DNA of 64,000 nucleotides from Leadbetterella lacunae (GCF_042649125.1 NZ_JBHRYQ010000001.1:4216001-4280000), one strand, 5' to 3'. Shown: positions 50,090 to 60,241, numbered from the stretch's first letter. The notes: a model not told the origin generated them from the sequence alone. Made by a program: numbers and translations.

Positions 50090-51235
50090 TTATTTAATAA
50101 ACATGACATCGTCAAAGTATAACGTCTCGGTCTTATCAGGTCCTTTTACTCTCCATCCCAATTGTTTCAATACTGTGCCAGGGTACCAAAAATCTAAGTC
50201 TTTTACGGGTATTTTATAATAATTCCAAACATTAGCGGCTACGTCTATTTTGTTTTTATCGTCAAAGTTTCCAAATCCAATTTTAGAGGCATCTGACTGA
50301 ATCCAAAGCGAAAGCGGCACACTTCCACCTTTTATGGCAAAGGTGATGTATTTGTAATTTGCGTTATATTCTACCGATGGCCACCAGTTTGAGAAGGCTG
50401 CCAAATGCCAGTTTCCGCCAGCGAATGTTTTAGCCAAAGAGGTTTCACCTGCGTATTTTTGGTCTTTTGAAATAATCAATGGATCTCCCCACGAGTTATT
50501 TGCGAAGTCTTTTGCAAAATCTTCATCAAAGATTACGAAGGCATTGTCGGCATTTACGAACTCATATGAGTTGGTTGTAAAAGTACCACTTGAGTTAATA
50601 ATGTCAATTGTAGACTGATTAAGCGTGGTGGCAGGAAACTTCAGGGTCATGGTCTCATTTCCAACTTTGTCTTTGGTTTTGGCCACAATGCTAATTTCAG
50701 TGGTGGTGCCGGTAAATACAACTTTGCTCACGTCAGCAAAATTCTTTCCTTTTAAAGTGATGTTTCCTCTGTTTTTACCAAAAGTGATTTTATCTGTTTC
50801 ATATACAGCGGCTTTGGCTATGATTTTGAAATCAAAAGTTGCTTCACCGTGTGAAGTGATAATCCGCAGTTTATTTTCTGCGGTATTATCAGTCGGTGCC
50901 TCACTGGGTACTCTAATTATCAGTGAGTTGTCGGTATTGTAGGTTGGGTTAAATGCGGTATTGTAGCCATTAAAATGGACTTCTAAAGCCCCACCAATGT
51001 TTTGCCCTTCTATGGCAATTAGCTTGTAAGGTTCTGCACCCACTATGCTGCTATCTCTGTGGTTTTTGATTGTGTCGAGTATATAGACTTTGCTAATGAT
51101 AGGTGTGCCCGTGCTAAACGCGGGAGTGCCTGAGTAGTCTTTTTCACAAGAGGAGAATACCGCACTGAGCAGTATGATAGCCAAGGCCGAGATTCCTACA
51201 AGCTTTTTATTAAATAGATATGTTATATTTTTCAT
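50090..51235 (-). CDS. Surface glycan-binding lipoprotein with IPT/TIG domains
   Basis: The 381-residue lipoprotein (lipobox 'AVFSSCEKD') has two IPT/TIG immunoglobulin-like domains (about residues 45-135, 'LIAIEGQNIGGALEVHFNG', and 140-225, 'ITLKGKNFADVSKVVFTG') and a C-terminal beta-sandwich (about 240-380) rich in aromatic residues ('GGNWHLAAFSNWWPSVEYN'), likely the sugar-binding part. It takes the place of SusE/SusF in the locus, capturing glycan for the SusCD importer. It is 64 bp upstream of the hydrolase and 50 bp downstream of susD. Confidence 0.85.
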   Translation of the reverse strand: MKNITYLFNKKLVGISALAIILLSAVFSSCEKDYSGTPAFSTGTPIISKVYILDTIKNHRDSSIVGAEPYKLIAIEGQNIGGALEVHFNGYNTAFNPTYNTDNSLIIRVPSEAPTDNTAENKLRIITSHGEATFDFKIIAKAAVYETDKITFGKNRGNITLKGKNFADVSKVVFTGTTTEISIVAKTKDKVGNETMTLKFPATTLNQSTIDIINSSGTFTTNSYEFVNADNAFVIFDEDFAKDFANNSWGDPLIISKDQKYAGETSLAKTFAGGNWHLAAFSNWWPSVEYNANYKYITFAIKGGSVPLSLWIQSDASKIGFGNFDDKNKIDVAANVWNYYKIPVKDLDFWYPGTVLKQLGWRVKGPDKTETLYFDDVMFIK

Positions 51236-51285
51236 TAGTACGTTTTTTTAGCTTAAATGCAATCAGTTTTTTTTTGGGGGAATAA

Positions 51286-52926
51286 TCAATTGAATTTATA
51301 AGGCAAAGGCTCTTTCAAGAGGTTAGGGGCTTGAGCAGTTTCGGTGTCAGGAATCGGCAAATAAAATGCTGTAGATACCAATTTAAATTTATCTGGATTT
51401 CTATTAATAAATATAAATTCACGTTTTTTAGCCGGAGTGCCCGTTCCTGGCTTAATTCTAATCGTATAGTTTCCTCTTATTTGGTTTTCTATAATGCTTA
51501 CCACTTTTGCTGGCTTGTAATAATAAAGTCTTACCAGATCATACCACGCATCTCCTTCTACAGCAAACTCGTAGCGTCTTTCTCTTAACATGTCGTCAAT
51601 AGTAAAACTGGTTACAGGTGATAGGGTAGCCCTAGTTCTAATGGCGTTGAAATACTTAAGTGCTTCGGGGTCTGAGGTGCTCGCACTATTTCCTAGAATA
51701 GCCTCGGCATAAATTAAATATACATCTGCTAGTCTTTGAATATAGCTATTGTTTGGTGCGTTTTGTTGTTGGCCAAGACCGCCGTTATCGTCTGGAGTAC
51801 CCACTATATATTTTTTAAAGTGTGCCATAGTTTCCCAAGCATCATCAGCAGGGATCGGCTCTTTCCAGCCTCCTTTGGCTTTTATTAGTTCGGGATAATG
51901 GTCTCCCGGAAGCATAAATGTGGCTTTTCTTCGAACAGAATCCGCAGGGTCAGCATTTACTAAATAGTCGTAGGAAGCTCCGTTTCCGCCTCCCCATCCG
52001 TCTTGAAAGCCGGTTAGCTGGCTATTTGCTGCAAACTGAGACTGAAATTGGTTTCCTGAACCATAGCCGCCATTGCTAACCCATAATAGCCCAAAAAGTT
52101 GTTCAGGGTTATTGTTGTTTTTGGTTAAAAATAAATCCGGATAGTTAGGCATAAGTTGATACGTACTATTTTGGATTACATCTTTTGCATAAAATTTGGC
52201 ACTGTCTAAATCTGCTTGGTTTCGTTGGCCATTGGTAGAGCCATAGCCCGCATGTGTTAGATATATTCTGGCTAACATACCTTTTGCCGAATATGAATTT
52301 AAACGACCAGAACCTGAAGGCGTAACTGCAGGAAGCAGGTTTTTGGCAGCTTGCAAGTCCCGAATGATAAACTGATACACGGTTTCTACGGTGTTTCTTC
52401 TTAGTGTAGTGTCGGCTCCTTGTTTTAGATTGTCAGTAATGATGGGTACTGGACCCCAGTTTTGAACCAAATACGAATACGCCACTGCTCTCATGTAACG
52501 GGCTTCGCCTATAGCTCTATTTTTTGCTGCTTCAGTTACTGCTGGTTTTGCGTAGGTGTTTACATTGTAAATCAATACGTTAGACTGAGCCACAATAGTA
52601 AAAAATGAGTTCCAAGAGTTTTTTAAATCCGTGTTTGTGTTCGAAACATTGAATTGGTAAAACTGCTGCCAATTGGCATTATATGGACTAATCATGTTTC
52701 CGGCACGGCCATCGCCAAAGGCCAAAAGTGCCTGTCCGTTTGAGCCAAACCAAACTTTGTTATAAAGTCCAGCAGTACCTGCCAATAATTCGGCATCGGT
52801 GTTAAAAAAATTGGGAGCTGTAAGGCTTCCTTGAGGAGGAGTATCCAAAAAATCGGGATTACATGCGGTAAAACCTATAGCTGTTAAGGCTATAAGAAGG
52901 AAGGTATATATCGAATATTTTTTCAT
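51286..52926 (-). CDS. SusD/RagB-family nutrient-binding outer-membrane lipoprotein
   Basis: A lipoprotein of 546 residues. The lipobox is 'AIGFTACNPDFLDTPPQG', followed by TPR-like helices with 'AIGEARYMRAVAYSYLVQ' and 'DMLRERRYEFAVEGDAWYDL', both standard SusD marks. It forms the lid over the SusC barrel and binds oligosaccharides. The frame begins at 52953, but the ATG at 52926 fits the signal peptide. It lies 35 bp downstream of susC. Substrate can be inferred only from the linked clan GH-A hydrolase. Confidence 0.95.
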   Translation of the reverse strand: MKKYSIYTFLLIALTAIGFTACNPDFLDTPPQGSLTAPNFFNTDAELLAGTAGLYNKVWFGSNGQALLAFGDGRAGNMISPYNANWQQFYQFNVSNTNTDLKNSWNSFFTIVAQSNVLIYNVNTYAKPAVTEAAKNRAIGEARYMRAVAYSYLVQNWGPVPIITDNLKQGADTTLRRNTVETVYQFIIRDLQAAKNLLPAVTPSGSGRLNSYSAKGMLARIYLTHAGYGSTNGQRNQADLDSAKFYAKDVIQNSTYQLMPNYPDLFLTKNNNNPEQLFGLLWVSNGGYGSGNQFQSQFAANSQLTGFQDGWGGGNGASYDYLVNADPADSVRRKATFMLPGDHYPELIKAKGGWKEPIPADDAWETMAHFKKYIVGTPDDNGGLGQQQNAPNNSYIQRLADVYLIYAEAILGNSASTSDPEALKYFNAIRTRATLSPVTSFTIDDMLRERRYEFAVEGDAWYDLVRLYYYKPAKVVSIIENQIRGNYTIRIKPGTGTPAKKREFIFINRNPDKFKLVSTAFYLPIPDTETAQAPNLLKEPLPYKFN

Positions 52927-52961
52927 AGTATTTAATGTTTTTTTTGCTTGCATTGGGTGAC

Positions 52962-55900
52962 TTATAATTCAAATGAAGCTGAGAACGTGTACATTCTTGA
53001 AGAAGGGTAACGGCCGTTGTCAAAACCAGGTACGCCCGCTGAAATTCCCACTTCAGGGTCATATCCTGTATATTTTGTAAACGTAAGAGCGTTTTGGATA
53101 CCGCCATTAAATCGCAATCCGTTTATTGGTAAAAATTTCTTCAACATGGCTTTAGGCACATTATACGTAAGTTGAATGTTTTTCACTCTCAAGTATGAAC
53201 CATCTTCCACAAACTGGTCTGTAGCTCTTCCACTATTTCCATAGCTAGAATATGCGATTCTTGGCACAGTGGTTCCAGGATTTAAAAGAGTAAGGTTTTC
53301 ATCTAAAACATTACTCGAGGGTATCGCAAAATTTGCTGCTTCTTTGTATGCACCGTGTATGTAGTTTCTAAAGGCACTGTTGTCAAATTTCAATTGGTTA
53401 AAAATTTGATTTCCATAAACCCCTTGCATAAATATAGACAAGTCGAAGCTCTTGTAGGTTAAGCTATTGGTAAAGCCAAAGGTGAACTTAGGCCAAGGGT
53501 TGCCTATAAACGTTCTGTCTTTGTCGTCAATAACTTGTACGTTCTTACCTAGTACGGGGTCGTAATATTCAGTTTTATCTAGGTTTACATATTTGATGTC
53601 ACCTACCCACGCTTGGCCTGGTGCTATGTGCACATTTGTTGGCAATGCGGCCGTGGTTAGGTCTTTGTAGTCTTCTATAAGACCGTCAGCTTGGTATCCG
53701 TAAAACTGGAACAATGGCTGACCTACTATAGAGCGAGAGATTACCCTACTAAACCACGGGAACCTGTCTATAATTGCACGGTCAGTGTTCAGTTTTAATA
53801 GTTTATTACGGTCAAAGGACATGTTTAGGCCACTTCTCCAGGTAACGCCATTGGCATTGCTGGCTTTAAGTGGAATAGTGTTTATCGAAAATCCGATGCC
53901 TTTATTTTGCATATCGCCGATGTTTACCACAGGAGCACCTATGCCACCTTGGCCAGAAGTACCAGCATAGGCAGGTAATGGCAAGTCTGTAATTAGATCA
54001 GATGTTCTTCTTAAATATGCATCAAAAACTAATTGGATTCTGTCTTTTAATAGATTCATATCAAAACCTACGTTATAGGTTCGTGTATTTTCCCATTTGA
54101 TATCTGGATTGGGGAATTTTCCGGCTAAAAATCCTTGGCCTGACTGCGTAGCTACTGTGCTTAATGGTGCGTAGGTGTTTTTGCCCCAATATTGGTTTCC
54201 TGTAGTACCCAATTCAACTCTGATTTTTAAGTCATTGATTAACGTTTGGTTTGCCATGAAAGGCTCTTTGGTTACACGCCAAGCGGCTGATGCCGAAGGG
54301 AAATATCCCCACCTGTTATTTGGCCCAAAATATGAAGAAGCATCTGCTCTAAATGTACCTTGGAAAATATATTTATCATCAAAAACATAACCCACTCTTC
54401 CAAAATACGACTCTTGTGAGTTGTCGTCTCTATTGCTGCCACTAAGCGAAGTTTTTGGGTCACCTAGGCTAAGTTCCGAAAGGGCATTGTTTGTAAAACC
54501 CGTAACTCTTCCTGACAGCGTTTCATAAAATCCGTACTGTGCCTCGTGGCCAACAGTCACATTAATGTTGTGTTTTTCAAAAAGTCTTTTTGAGTAGTTT
54601 ACACGTTGATTGGCACTCCAATAATAGTTATTGCCGGCATATCTTTCTGAAACAGAAACTGGGTTAACTGCACCAAGTGTGATGGCATTGCCTCCAAAAG
54701 AATAGGAAGGTCTAAAAATAGCCCGGGTATCATTTCCGAAGTTTCCGTTAAATTCACCATGGAAGGTAAAGTCTTTAAGGAATGTCAGATCACCGTACAT
54801 AGTACCAAAAACAGTGTTTCTTTTAAAATCATTGGTGTTGGTATAAGCCAAAGCCACAGGGTTGGTTATCTGTGCCGAATATTTACCTGGTACCACGTCT
54901 TGCGGACCGCCAAAAGAGCCGTCAGGGTTATAAACCGGAGCATTAGGCGACTGCTGAATGGCTGTACTGATTACATTGTCTTCATTGATAGAGAGCTTCT
55001 CTGCTGTACCAGAAACCGATAAGTTGGTTCCTATTTTTAAGTAGCTGCGTACTTTGCTTTCCACATTCATTCTGATTGATTTTCGTTTAAAACCAGAGTT
55101 TGGAGCTATACCGTCTTGGTTCATCAATTCGGCAGAGATATAATAGGTGGTGCGTTCGGTTCCGCCACTTAGCGATAGCTGTTGTTTTTTCATGGCAGCA
55201 GTTTTAAACAAGGCCGACTGCCAGTTGGTGCCTTCTCCCAATATTTCGGGGTTAGAAAACTCGAAGTTAAAACCAGAGCCTACCTCTTTGGCCCAGGCAT
55301 TGCTATATCTCGCATATTCGCGGAGGTTCATCATTGGTAGTTGCTTCGGTAGTGACTGAAAGTTGTACATCGACGTAAAACTTATTTTAGACTCTCCTGC
55401 TTTTCCTTTTTTGGTTGTCACCACGATTACACCGTTGGCGGCTTTTGAACCATAGATAGACTGAGCAGCTGGACCGCTCAATACGTTCATAGACTCTATG
55501 TCGTCGGGGTTAATACTCGAAATAATATTTGACTGACCGTCAGAACCTATGCCTTGTGAATTAGCGTCTTGTGGGATAATCTGCACACCGTCAATTACAT
55601 ACATGGGCTGGGTGTTTCCGTTAATAGTAGATAGACCTCTGATATAAACTGCTGCAGCTCCACCCGGCTTACCCGAGTTAGAGGCCACATATACGTTAGG
55701 GGCACGCCCTTGAAGTGCCTGGTCCAAGGTGGTGTTTACTGTCCTATTAAGTTCGGTTTCGCCTATGTTTGTTTGAGCACCAGAAAGCAAACGCTTGCTT
55801 GTGCTTCCATAACCTACTACCACCATTTCATCGAGAGCGTTTAGGCTTTCGATGATGGTAATGGTAATGTACGTTTGGTTTTTAATTTGGACTTCTTGCT

Positions 55901-56141
55901 TATCATACCCAATAGATGAAATAATTAAAGTTGCTGTGTTTGGTGCCTCTATGTTAAACTCACCAGATGCATTGGTAACTGTACCCGTTTTGGAGTTTTT
56001 AATGACCACACTTACGCCGGGTACCACCTCCCCATTTTCTCCAATTACTTTTCCGCGTATTTTTGAAGCCTTCTGGGCTTGTAGTTCATTAGAAAAGAGC
56101 AATAAAATGGAAATAAAAAAGAGGGGATAAAAAAGCTTCAT
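52962..56141 (-). CDS. SusC/RagA-family TonB-dependent outer-membrane receptor
   Basis: A 1,059-residue receptor. A signal peptide (LFYPLFFISILLLFSNELQA) precedes a CarboxypepD_reg domain ('IRGKVIGENGEVVPGVSVVI'), a TonB-box-like region 'ALDEMVVVGYG', a plug domain ('LQGRAPNVYVASNSG', 'IYGSKAANGVIVVTTKKG') and a C-terminal barrel ending 'YTFSASFEL'. Together with SusD it imports oligosaccharides across the outer membrane. The longest frame starts at 56192, but ATG at 56141 matches the signal peptide. It is first in the locus, with a -7-like box at 56267 and no SusC-linked anti-sigma extension. Confidence 0.96.
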   Translation of the reverse strand: MKLFYPLFFISILLLFSNELQAQKASKIRGKVIGENGEVVPGVSVVIKNSKTGTVTNASGEFNIEAPNTATLIISSIGYDKQEVQIKNQTYITITIIESLNALDEMVVVGYGSTSKRLLSGAQTNIGETELNRTVNTTLDQALQGRAPNVYVASNSGKPGGAAAVYIRGLSTINGNTQPMYVIDGVQIIPQDANSQGIGSDGQSNIISSINPDDIESMNVLSGPAAQSIYGSKAANGVIVVTTKKGKAGESKISFTSMYNFQSLPKQLPMMNLREYARYSNAWAKEVGSGFNFEFSNPEILGEGTNWQSALFKTAAMKKQQLSLSGGTERTTYYISAELMNQDGIAPNSGFKRKSIRMNVESKVRSYLKIGTNLSVSGTAEKLSINEDNVISTAIQQSPNAPVYNPDGSFGGPQDVVPGKYSAQITNPVALAYTNTNDFKRNTVFGTMYGDLTFLKDFTFHGEFNGNFGNDTRAIFRPSYSFGGNAITLGAVNPVSVSERYAGNNYYWSANQRVNYSKRLFEKHNINVTVGHEAQYGFYETLSGRVTGFTNNALSELSLGDPKTSLSGSNRDDNSQESYFGRVGYVFDDKYIFQGTFRADASSYFGPNNRWGYFPSASAAWRVTKEPFMANQTLINDLKIRVELGTTGNQYWGKNTYAPLSTVATQSGQGFLAGKFPNPDIKWENTRTYNVGFDMNLLKDRIQLVFDAYLRRTSDLITDLPLPAYAGTSGQGGIGAPVVNIGDMQNKGIGFSINTIPLKASNANGVTWRSGLNMSFDRNKLLKLNTDRAIIDRFPWFSRVISRSIVGQPLFQFYGYQADGLIEDYKDLTTAALPTNVHIAPGQAWVGDIKYVNLDKTEYYDPVLGKNVQVIDDKDRTFIGNPWPKFTFGFTNSLTYKSFDLSIFMQGVYGNQIFNQLKFDNSAFRNYIHGAYKEAANFAIPSSNVLDENLTLLNPGTTVPRIAYSSYGNSGRATDQFVEDGSYLRVKNIQLTYNVPKAMLKKFLPINGLRFNGGIQNALTFTKYTGYDPEVGISAGVPGFDNGRYPSSRMYTFSASFEL

Positions 56142-56266
56142 ACAGCTAATACATGTAGGTCTTATCCTACTCAATTGTAGATTTTTAGGCATAGTTTTGA
56201 AAAAAATAAGGTTGAATAAATGCTGTCTAAAAGCTAACGGAGTTGTTTTAACTTGTCATCATTATG

Positions 56267-56274
56267 CAAATTTA
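56267..56274 (-). promoter_or_regulatory. Possible -7 box of the SusC operon
   Basis: On the minus strand TAAATTTG fits TAnnTTTG. It would leave a leader of about 120 bases before the SusC start. A good -33 TTTG at the normal distance is not visible. Confidence 0.3.
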
Positions 56275-56314
56275 ACTTTCTTTTATCCTATTTATGTCAG
56301 TAGATTCCCCCAAA

Positions 56315-56346
56315 TAAAAAACTCAGGGTTTACCCTGAGTTTTTTC
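56315..56346 (-). terminator. Terminator of the NarL-type kinase gene
   Basis: AAACTCAGGG pairs with CCCTGAGTTT around TTTA, with A- and T-runs outside. It lies 34 bp past the kinase stop codon at 56380 and separates that gene from the SusC operon. Confidence 0.9.
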
Positions 56347-56379
56347 AATTCTTTAATAAATGTTTGTACAGAAATACCC

Positions 56380-58116
56380 TTATTTGAGTGGAATAGAAAC
56401 TGTAACGCTGGTTCCTGCGGTGGGGTCTGTATGTAAGTTTAAGGTGCCTTGTAGATAATTTACCCTCGATTTTATGTTGTGCCAGCCGCTACTTGCTGTT
56501 TTTGTTTTTCTTTCATCAAAGCCTACTCCGTCGTCTTCTACTGTTAGATTTAGGCTTTCCGAGGTAAACATTATTTGTATCAAAATCTCATTTGCAGATG
56601 CGTGTTTAAGTGAGTTAGTGAGCAATTCCTGCACTATTCTATAAATCATCAGGTTTTCGTTCATGTTTAACTTCACTATGTCACCAAAATACTGAAACAC
56701 AATGGCCGGTTTTTGATGGTTATATTTTGACACAAAATCTTCGATGGCCTTTATTAATCCAAAATTAGTGAGGGTGTTGGGCTGAAGGTTAGACGATATA
56801 TTTCGTACCTCAGAGCAGGCTTCGTCTATCATTTTCAGCGAGCTTTCGAGCGAGGTACCTTTTCCCATCAATATTTTGGTTCGGGAAAGCATAGTCCCGA
56901 GTCCGTCGTGTAGTTCTTGGGCTATACGGATACGCTCCAGTTCTTGGCCTTTAATCAAGGCATTGAGAGTTTCTATTTGGTTGTTTTTAGTAGCTTCGGC
57001 TACTTTAAGGGTATTAATCCTTTTTCGGTTAATGTAGGCTATGGTAAGTAAAATCATGATTAGCATCGAAAAAATCAATATTCCGATATACATTTCCTGC
57101 CTTATTTTTAGCTTTTCTATTTCTATGTCAGACAGTTTTTTTTCGAGTTCTATTTTCGAAACTATCATCTTTTGCTTTTCCAGAAGATTGTACTCGCTAA
57201 ATGACCGCAGGTCGCTCTCTATTTTCGAATTATAAATAAAATCGTTATGCTTATGCGATATCAAGAGATATTCGTAAGCCTTTAAGTAGTTTTTAGTCTT
57301 AAAATAATGGTTTTGAATATCATAATACACCTCTTTTTTTAACTGATATAAGTTGGTGTTTTTATCTATAATATTCATTGCCTCAAAGAGGGCCTTTATT
57401 CGTAAGTCATCTTGTTTTAGGTTTTCGTAGCACTTGGCTTTATAATAATAAGCAAGGGCTTCTATCCAGCCTATTTTGAGGTCTTTGCCTATTTTTCTAC
57501 TTATTTCGGCATTATCTATGGCTTCTTTATATTTGCCCAATCGAACATAATAGTCAGCATATGAAGAGTGTATTCTGCCATTAAAGTCTTGGCTTTTAAC
57601 CTCCAAGTTGAGTTTTATAGCTTTTAGCAAAAGTTTCTCTACAGGGGCAAAATTGTTTTCATGGATATGTATGTTGGTTAAGTTAATCAAATGCCCGATT
57701 TCACTTTCTGGTTTGTGTATTTTTTCGAAATAATCGACGGCACTTTGTATGTACTCTTCGGCATATTTTTTTATGAAATTTCGGTCCATAAAATAAGAGC
57801 CGATAGCTCCTTTTACATCATAAAAATTTGAAGAATCTTTGATTGCCTGAAAGCACTCCATACTTTTTCGGAGATTGGTCAGCGGCGAATCGTTTAAACT
57901 ATTAGCATTTTCCTCGTTTTTGGCATACGCCCAATAGGCAAATGCCAAACCAAGCGTATCTTTTTTTTCTTGGTAATGCTGAACCATTTCTTCTAACTGG
58001 GCTCTGCTGTATATCTTATCAATATTGGGATATTGAGTTTGTCCAAAACAATTTTGAATCGCAAAATAAGCCAAGAAAATGAGGGATAGTTTTATGTTTT
58101 TACCTTTATTTGTCAT
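56380..58116 (-). CDS. TPR-containing sensor histidine kinase (NarX/DegS type)
   Basis: A 578-residue kinase: signal peptide, periplasmic TPR-like helices (about 60-320), one membrane helix (about 342-362, 'MYIGILIFSMLIMILLTIAY'), coiled linker, a HisKA_3 dimerisation domain with 'RIRIAQELHDGLGTMLSRTK' (phosphorylated His), and a HATPase with 'LTNSLKHASANEI' and 'LTVEDDGVGFDE'. It is divergent from the LuxR-type regulator gene, 36 bp away, which must be its partner. It ends 239 bp from the SusC operon and may sense cell-wall or sugar state; the ligand is unknown. Confidence 0.92.
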   Translation of the reverse strand: MTNKGKNIKLSLIFLAYFAIQNCFGQTQYPNIDKIYSRAQLEEMVQHYQEKKDTLGLAFAYWAYAKNEENANSLNDSPLTNLRKSMECFQAIKDSSNFYDVKGAIGSYFMDRNFIKKYAEEYIQSAVDYFEKIHKPESEIGHLINLTNIHIHENNFAPVEKLLLKAIKLNLEVKSQDFNGRIHSSYADYYVRLGKYKEAIDNAEISRKIGKDLKIGWIEALAYYYKAKCYENLKQDDLRIKALFEAMNIIDKNTNLYQLKKEVYYDIQNHYFKTKNYLKAYEYLLISHKHNDFIYNSKIESDLRSFSEYNLLEKQKMIVSKIELEKKLSDIEIEKLKIRQEMYIGILIFSMLIMILLTIAYINRKRINTLKVAEATKNNQIETLNALIKGQELERIRIAQELHDGLGTMLSRTKILMGKGTSLESSLKMIDEACSEVRNISSNLQPNTLTNFGLIKAIEDFVSKYNHQKPAIVFQYFGDIVKLNMNENLMIYRIVQELLTNSLKHASANEILIQIMFTSESLNLTVEDDGVGFDERKTKTASSGWHNIKSRVNYLQGTLNLHTDPTAGTSVTVSIPLK

Positions 58117-58152
58117 ATTCTTTTGGTCGATATTTTTTAATTATAGCCACTT

Positions 58153-58794
58153 ATGATTCGTGTTTTGTTAGTTGATGATCACAAAATTTTTACCGAGGGT
58201 GTAGCTTCAATCCTTTGTCACGAGCCCGACTTAGAAATAGTGGGGGAGTGCCAAAAGGCCGAACAAGTTAAACATTTTTTGGAAACAAACGAGATAGATG
58301 TGGTTTTGTTAGACATTAACCTAGGTGAGGAAAGCGGCCTCGATGTCTGCAAATATATAGTGGAAAAATATCCGAAAGTACGTGTTTTGGCGATGTCTAT
58401 GTATAACGACGAGAGTTTTATAACGCGTATGCTCAAAAATGGAGCCTCGGGTTATATACTTAAAAACACAGGAGCCGATGAGGTGATTAATGCCATTCGG
58501 ACGGTATACAAAGGCGAGAGTTATCACTGTAAAGAAATCACGGATATTATAATGCGTGGGCTTTCTCGTCAAAAAACACAAGAGTTAAATCTTTATCAGC
58601 TGCGAATAACACGGAGAGAAAAAGAAGTTTTGGCATTAATAGCCAAGGGCAAAACCTCCAAAGAAATGGCACAGGAACTTTTTATCAGTGAAAAAACCGT
58701 AGAAACACACAGAAGTAATCTACTTTCAAAATTTGATGTAAAAAATATGGTGAGTCTACTCAAAATAGCGATTGAATACGGCTATGTAAGTTAA
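58153..58794 (+). CDS. NarL/FixJ-type response regulator
   Basis: The 213-residue regulator has a receiver domain with 'LLVDDHK', phospho-acceptor Asp54 in 'VVLLDINLGEESG' and switch Lys in 'GYILKNTGADE', and a LuxR-type HTH at about 148-210 ('LTRREKEVLALIAKGKTSKE', 'ISEKTVETHRSNLLSKF'). It pairs with the divergently transcribed TPR-type kinase. A regulatory link to the SusCD locus next door is plausible by position only. Its 3' end faces the cbpM gene across 88 bp with no clear terminator. Confidence 0.95.
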   Translation: MIRVLLVDDHKIFTEGVASILCHEPDLEIVGECQKAEQVKHFLETNEIDVVLLDINLGEESGLDVCKYIVEKYPKVRVLAMSMYNDESFITRMLKNGASGYILKNTGADEVINAIRTVYKGESYHCKEITDIIMRGLSRQKTQELNLYQLRITRREKEVLALIAKGKTSKEMAQELFISEKTVETHRSNLLSKFDVKNMVSLLKIAIEYGYVS

Positions 58795-58882
58795 GTTTTA
58801 TTTAAAGTAAAGTTTAGTTAGCTGATAATCAACTTATTGAATATTTGTAAAAGTAAATTTATCAAAACAAAACTGCAAGTTG

Positions 58883-59173
58883 TTACTCGTAAATGTTTAG
58901 CTTGTTTTTTGCAATGATAAGTTCACGCTGTAAGTCTTCTATTTTTTTTAATAAATTAAAAATAACGTCTATACCTTCTGGATTAACTTCGAGGTCTTGG
59001 TGTAAACGCAGCATTTTTTCTATTTCTGTCAGGTTTTCTTCTGGCACGAAGTGAGCTTCATTTACGGCCGTAATCTGGATTAGCCCAATGTTTTCGAGCG
59101 ATTTGAAAAAAGACTGCTCTACTTCAAAATGGGTGCACAAGTGCTCGATTAATATTAAGTTTTGATTGCTCAT
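58883..59173 (-). CDS. cbpM: Chaperone modulator CbpM
   Basis: The 96-residue MerR-like protein fits CbpM, which binds the J domain of CbpA and blocks its co-chaperone action. 'IEHLCTHFEVEQSFFKSLEN' and 'LTEIEKMLRLHQDLEVNPEG' followed by 'IDVIFNLLKKIEDLQREL' are family features. Its ATG overlaps the stop codon of the upstream cbpA-like gene by 4 bp (ATGA), so the inhibitor is made in step with its target. Confidence 0.9.
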   Translation of the reverse strand: MSNQNLILIEHLCTHFEVEQSFFKSLENIGLIQITAVNEAHFVPEENLTEIEKMLRLHQDLEVNPEGIDVIFNLLKKIEDLQRELIIAKNKLNIYE

Positions 59174-60066
59174 CGTAGTTTTTTTAATTCTTCAAACAAT
59201 GCTTTCTCTTTTTCGGTCAATTGGCTTGGGTTCTTTATTTTGTATGTAATTATTAGATCGCCAAACTGTCCTTCTTTTTTATAGACCGGAAATCCCTTTC
59301 CTTTTAATTTTACCTTGGTTTCGTTTTGAGTTTCGGGAGTTATGGTGAGTTTCACTTTTCCGTCAAATGTATCCACGGTGATATTGCCCCCTAAAATTGC
59401 CGTGTACAAATCCAAATCTACGGTAGCGTACAGGTTGTCGCCGTCGCGTTTAAATGCCGTGTCGTTTTCTATCGAAAACTGAATATACAAGTCGCCATTT
59501 GGCCCTCCATTTACACCCGGGCCGCCTTTACCCGCTATTTTTATTACTTGGCCGTTTTCTATGCCGGCAGGTATAGTGATTCTTATTTTACTATTATTTA
59601 CCGTCAAAACCTGCTTTTGAGTTGTAAATGCATCGCGGAGGCTCATTTTAAGCTCTGCATTGAAGTCTTGGCCTTTAAACTTGGCACTTTGGCGAGAGGA
59701 TCTACCACCACCGCCAAACATCGATTCAAAATAGTCAGAAAAGTCGTCTTGCCCAAAGCCTCCTTGCCCCGAATAACTCTGTTGGCTACCGCGGCTACGG
59801 TTTTGTTGTTGGGCTTTTTCAAACTCTTCGCCGTGTTTCCAGTCCTTGCCGTATTTGTCGTATTTTTTTCGGTTTTCGGGGTTGCTCAAAACCTCATTTG
59901 CCTCATTTATTTGCTTAAATTTATCCTCTGCCGCTTTGTTGTTTGGGTTTACGTCTGGGTGAAATTTCCGAGCCAATTTTCTATATGCTTTTTTGATTTG
60001 GTCTGGCGTAGCGGTTTTATCTAGTTCTAATATTTTATAATAATCTACAAATGCCATGTTGCTCAA
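59170..60066 (-). CDS. cbpA: DnaJ-like co-chaperone CbpA
   Basis: The 298-residue protein has a J domain (residues 6-70; 'KLARKFHPDVNPNNKAAEDK' with the HPD motif that stimulates DnaK), a Gly/Gln/Ser-rich linker, and the DnaJ C-terminal peptide-binding domains ('IRITIPAGIENGQVIKIAGK', 'DGDNLYATVDLDLYTAILGG'). It lacks the zinc finger of DnaJ and so is of the CbpA type. A second Met three codons in is possible. It is coupled to cbpM. A 333-bp spacer separates it from the divergent heme lipoprotein gene. Confidence 0.95.
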   Translation of the reverse strand: MSNMAFVDYYKILELDKTATPDQIKKAYRKLARKFHPDVNPNNKAAEDKFKQINEANEVLSNPENRKKYDKYGKDWKHGEEFEKAQQQNRSRGSQQSYSGQGGFGQDDFSDYFESMFGGGGRSSRQSAKFKGQDFNAELKMSLRDAFTTQKQVLTVNNSKIRITIPAGIENGQVIKIAGKGGPGVNGGPNGDLYIQFSIENDTAFKRDGDNLYATVDLDLYTAILGGNITVDTFDGKVKLTITPETQNETKVKLKGKGFPVYKKEGQFGDLIITYKIKNPSQLTEKEKALFEELKKLR

Positions 60067-60241
60067 AATTAATGTAAATGCGAATGTGAAATTGGTAAAA
60101 TTAAAAATACGCTGAATATTACCAAAGGTATTGAAATTCAGTTTTGTACAATATGATTTAGCTTAGTTTTCAATTTATTTTTTCTCATAAAAAAAGCTTG
60201 TTGAATTGTCACACAAGGTAGTGGTTTAATTGCCTTTAGTT

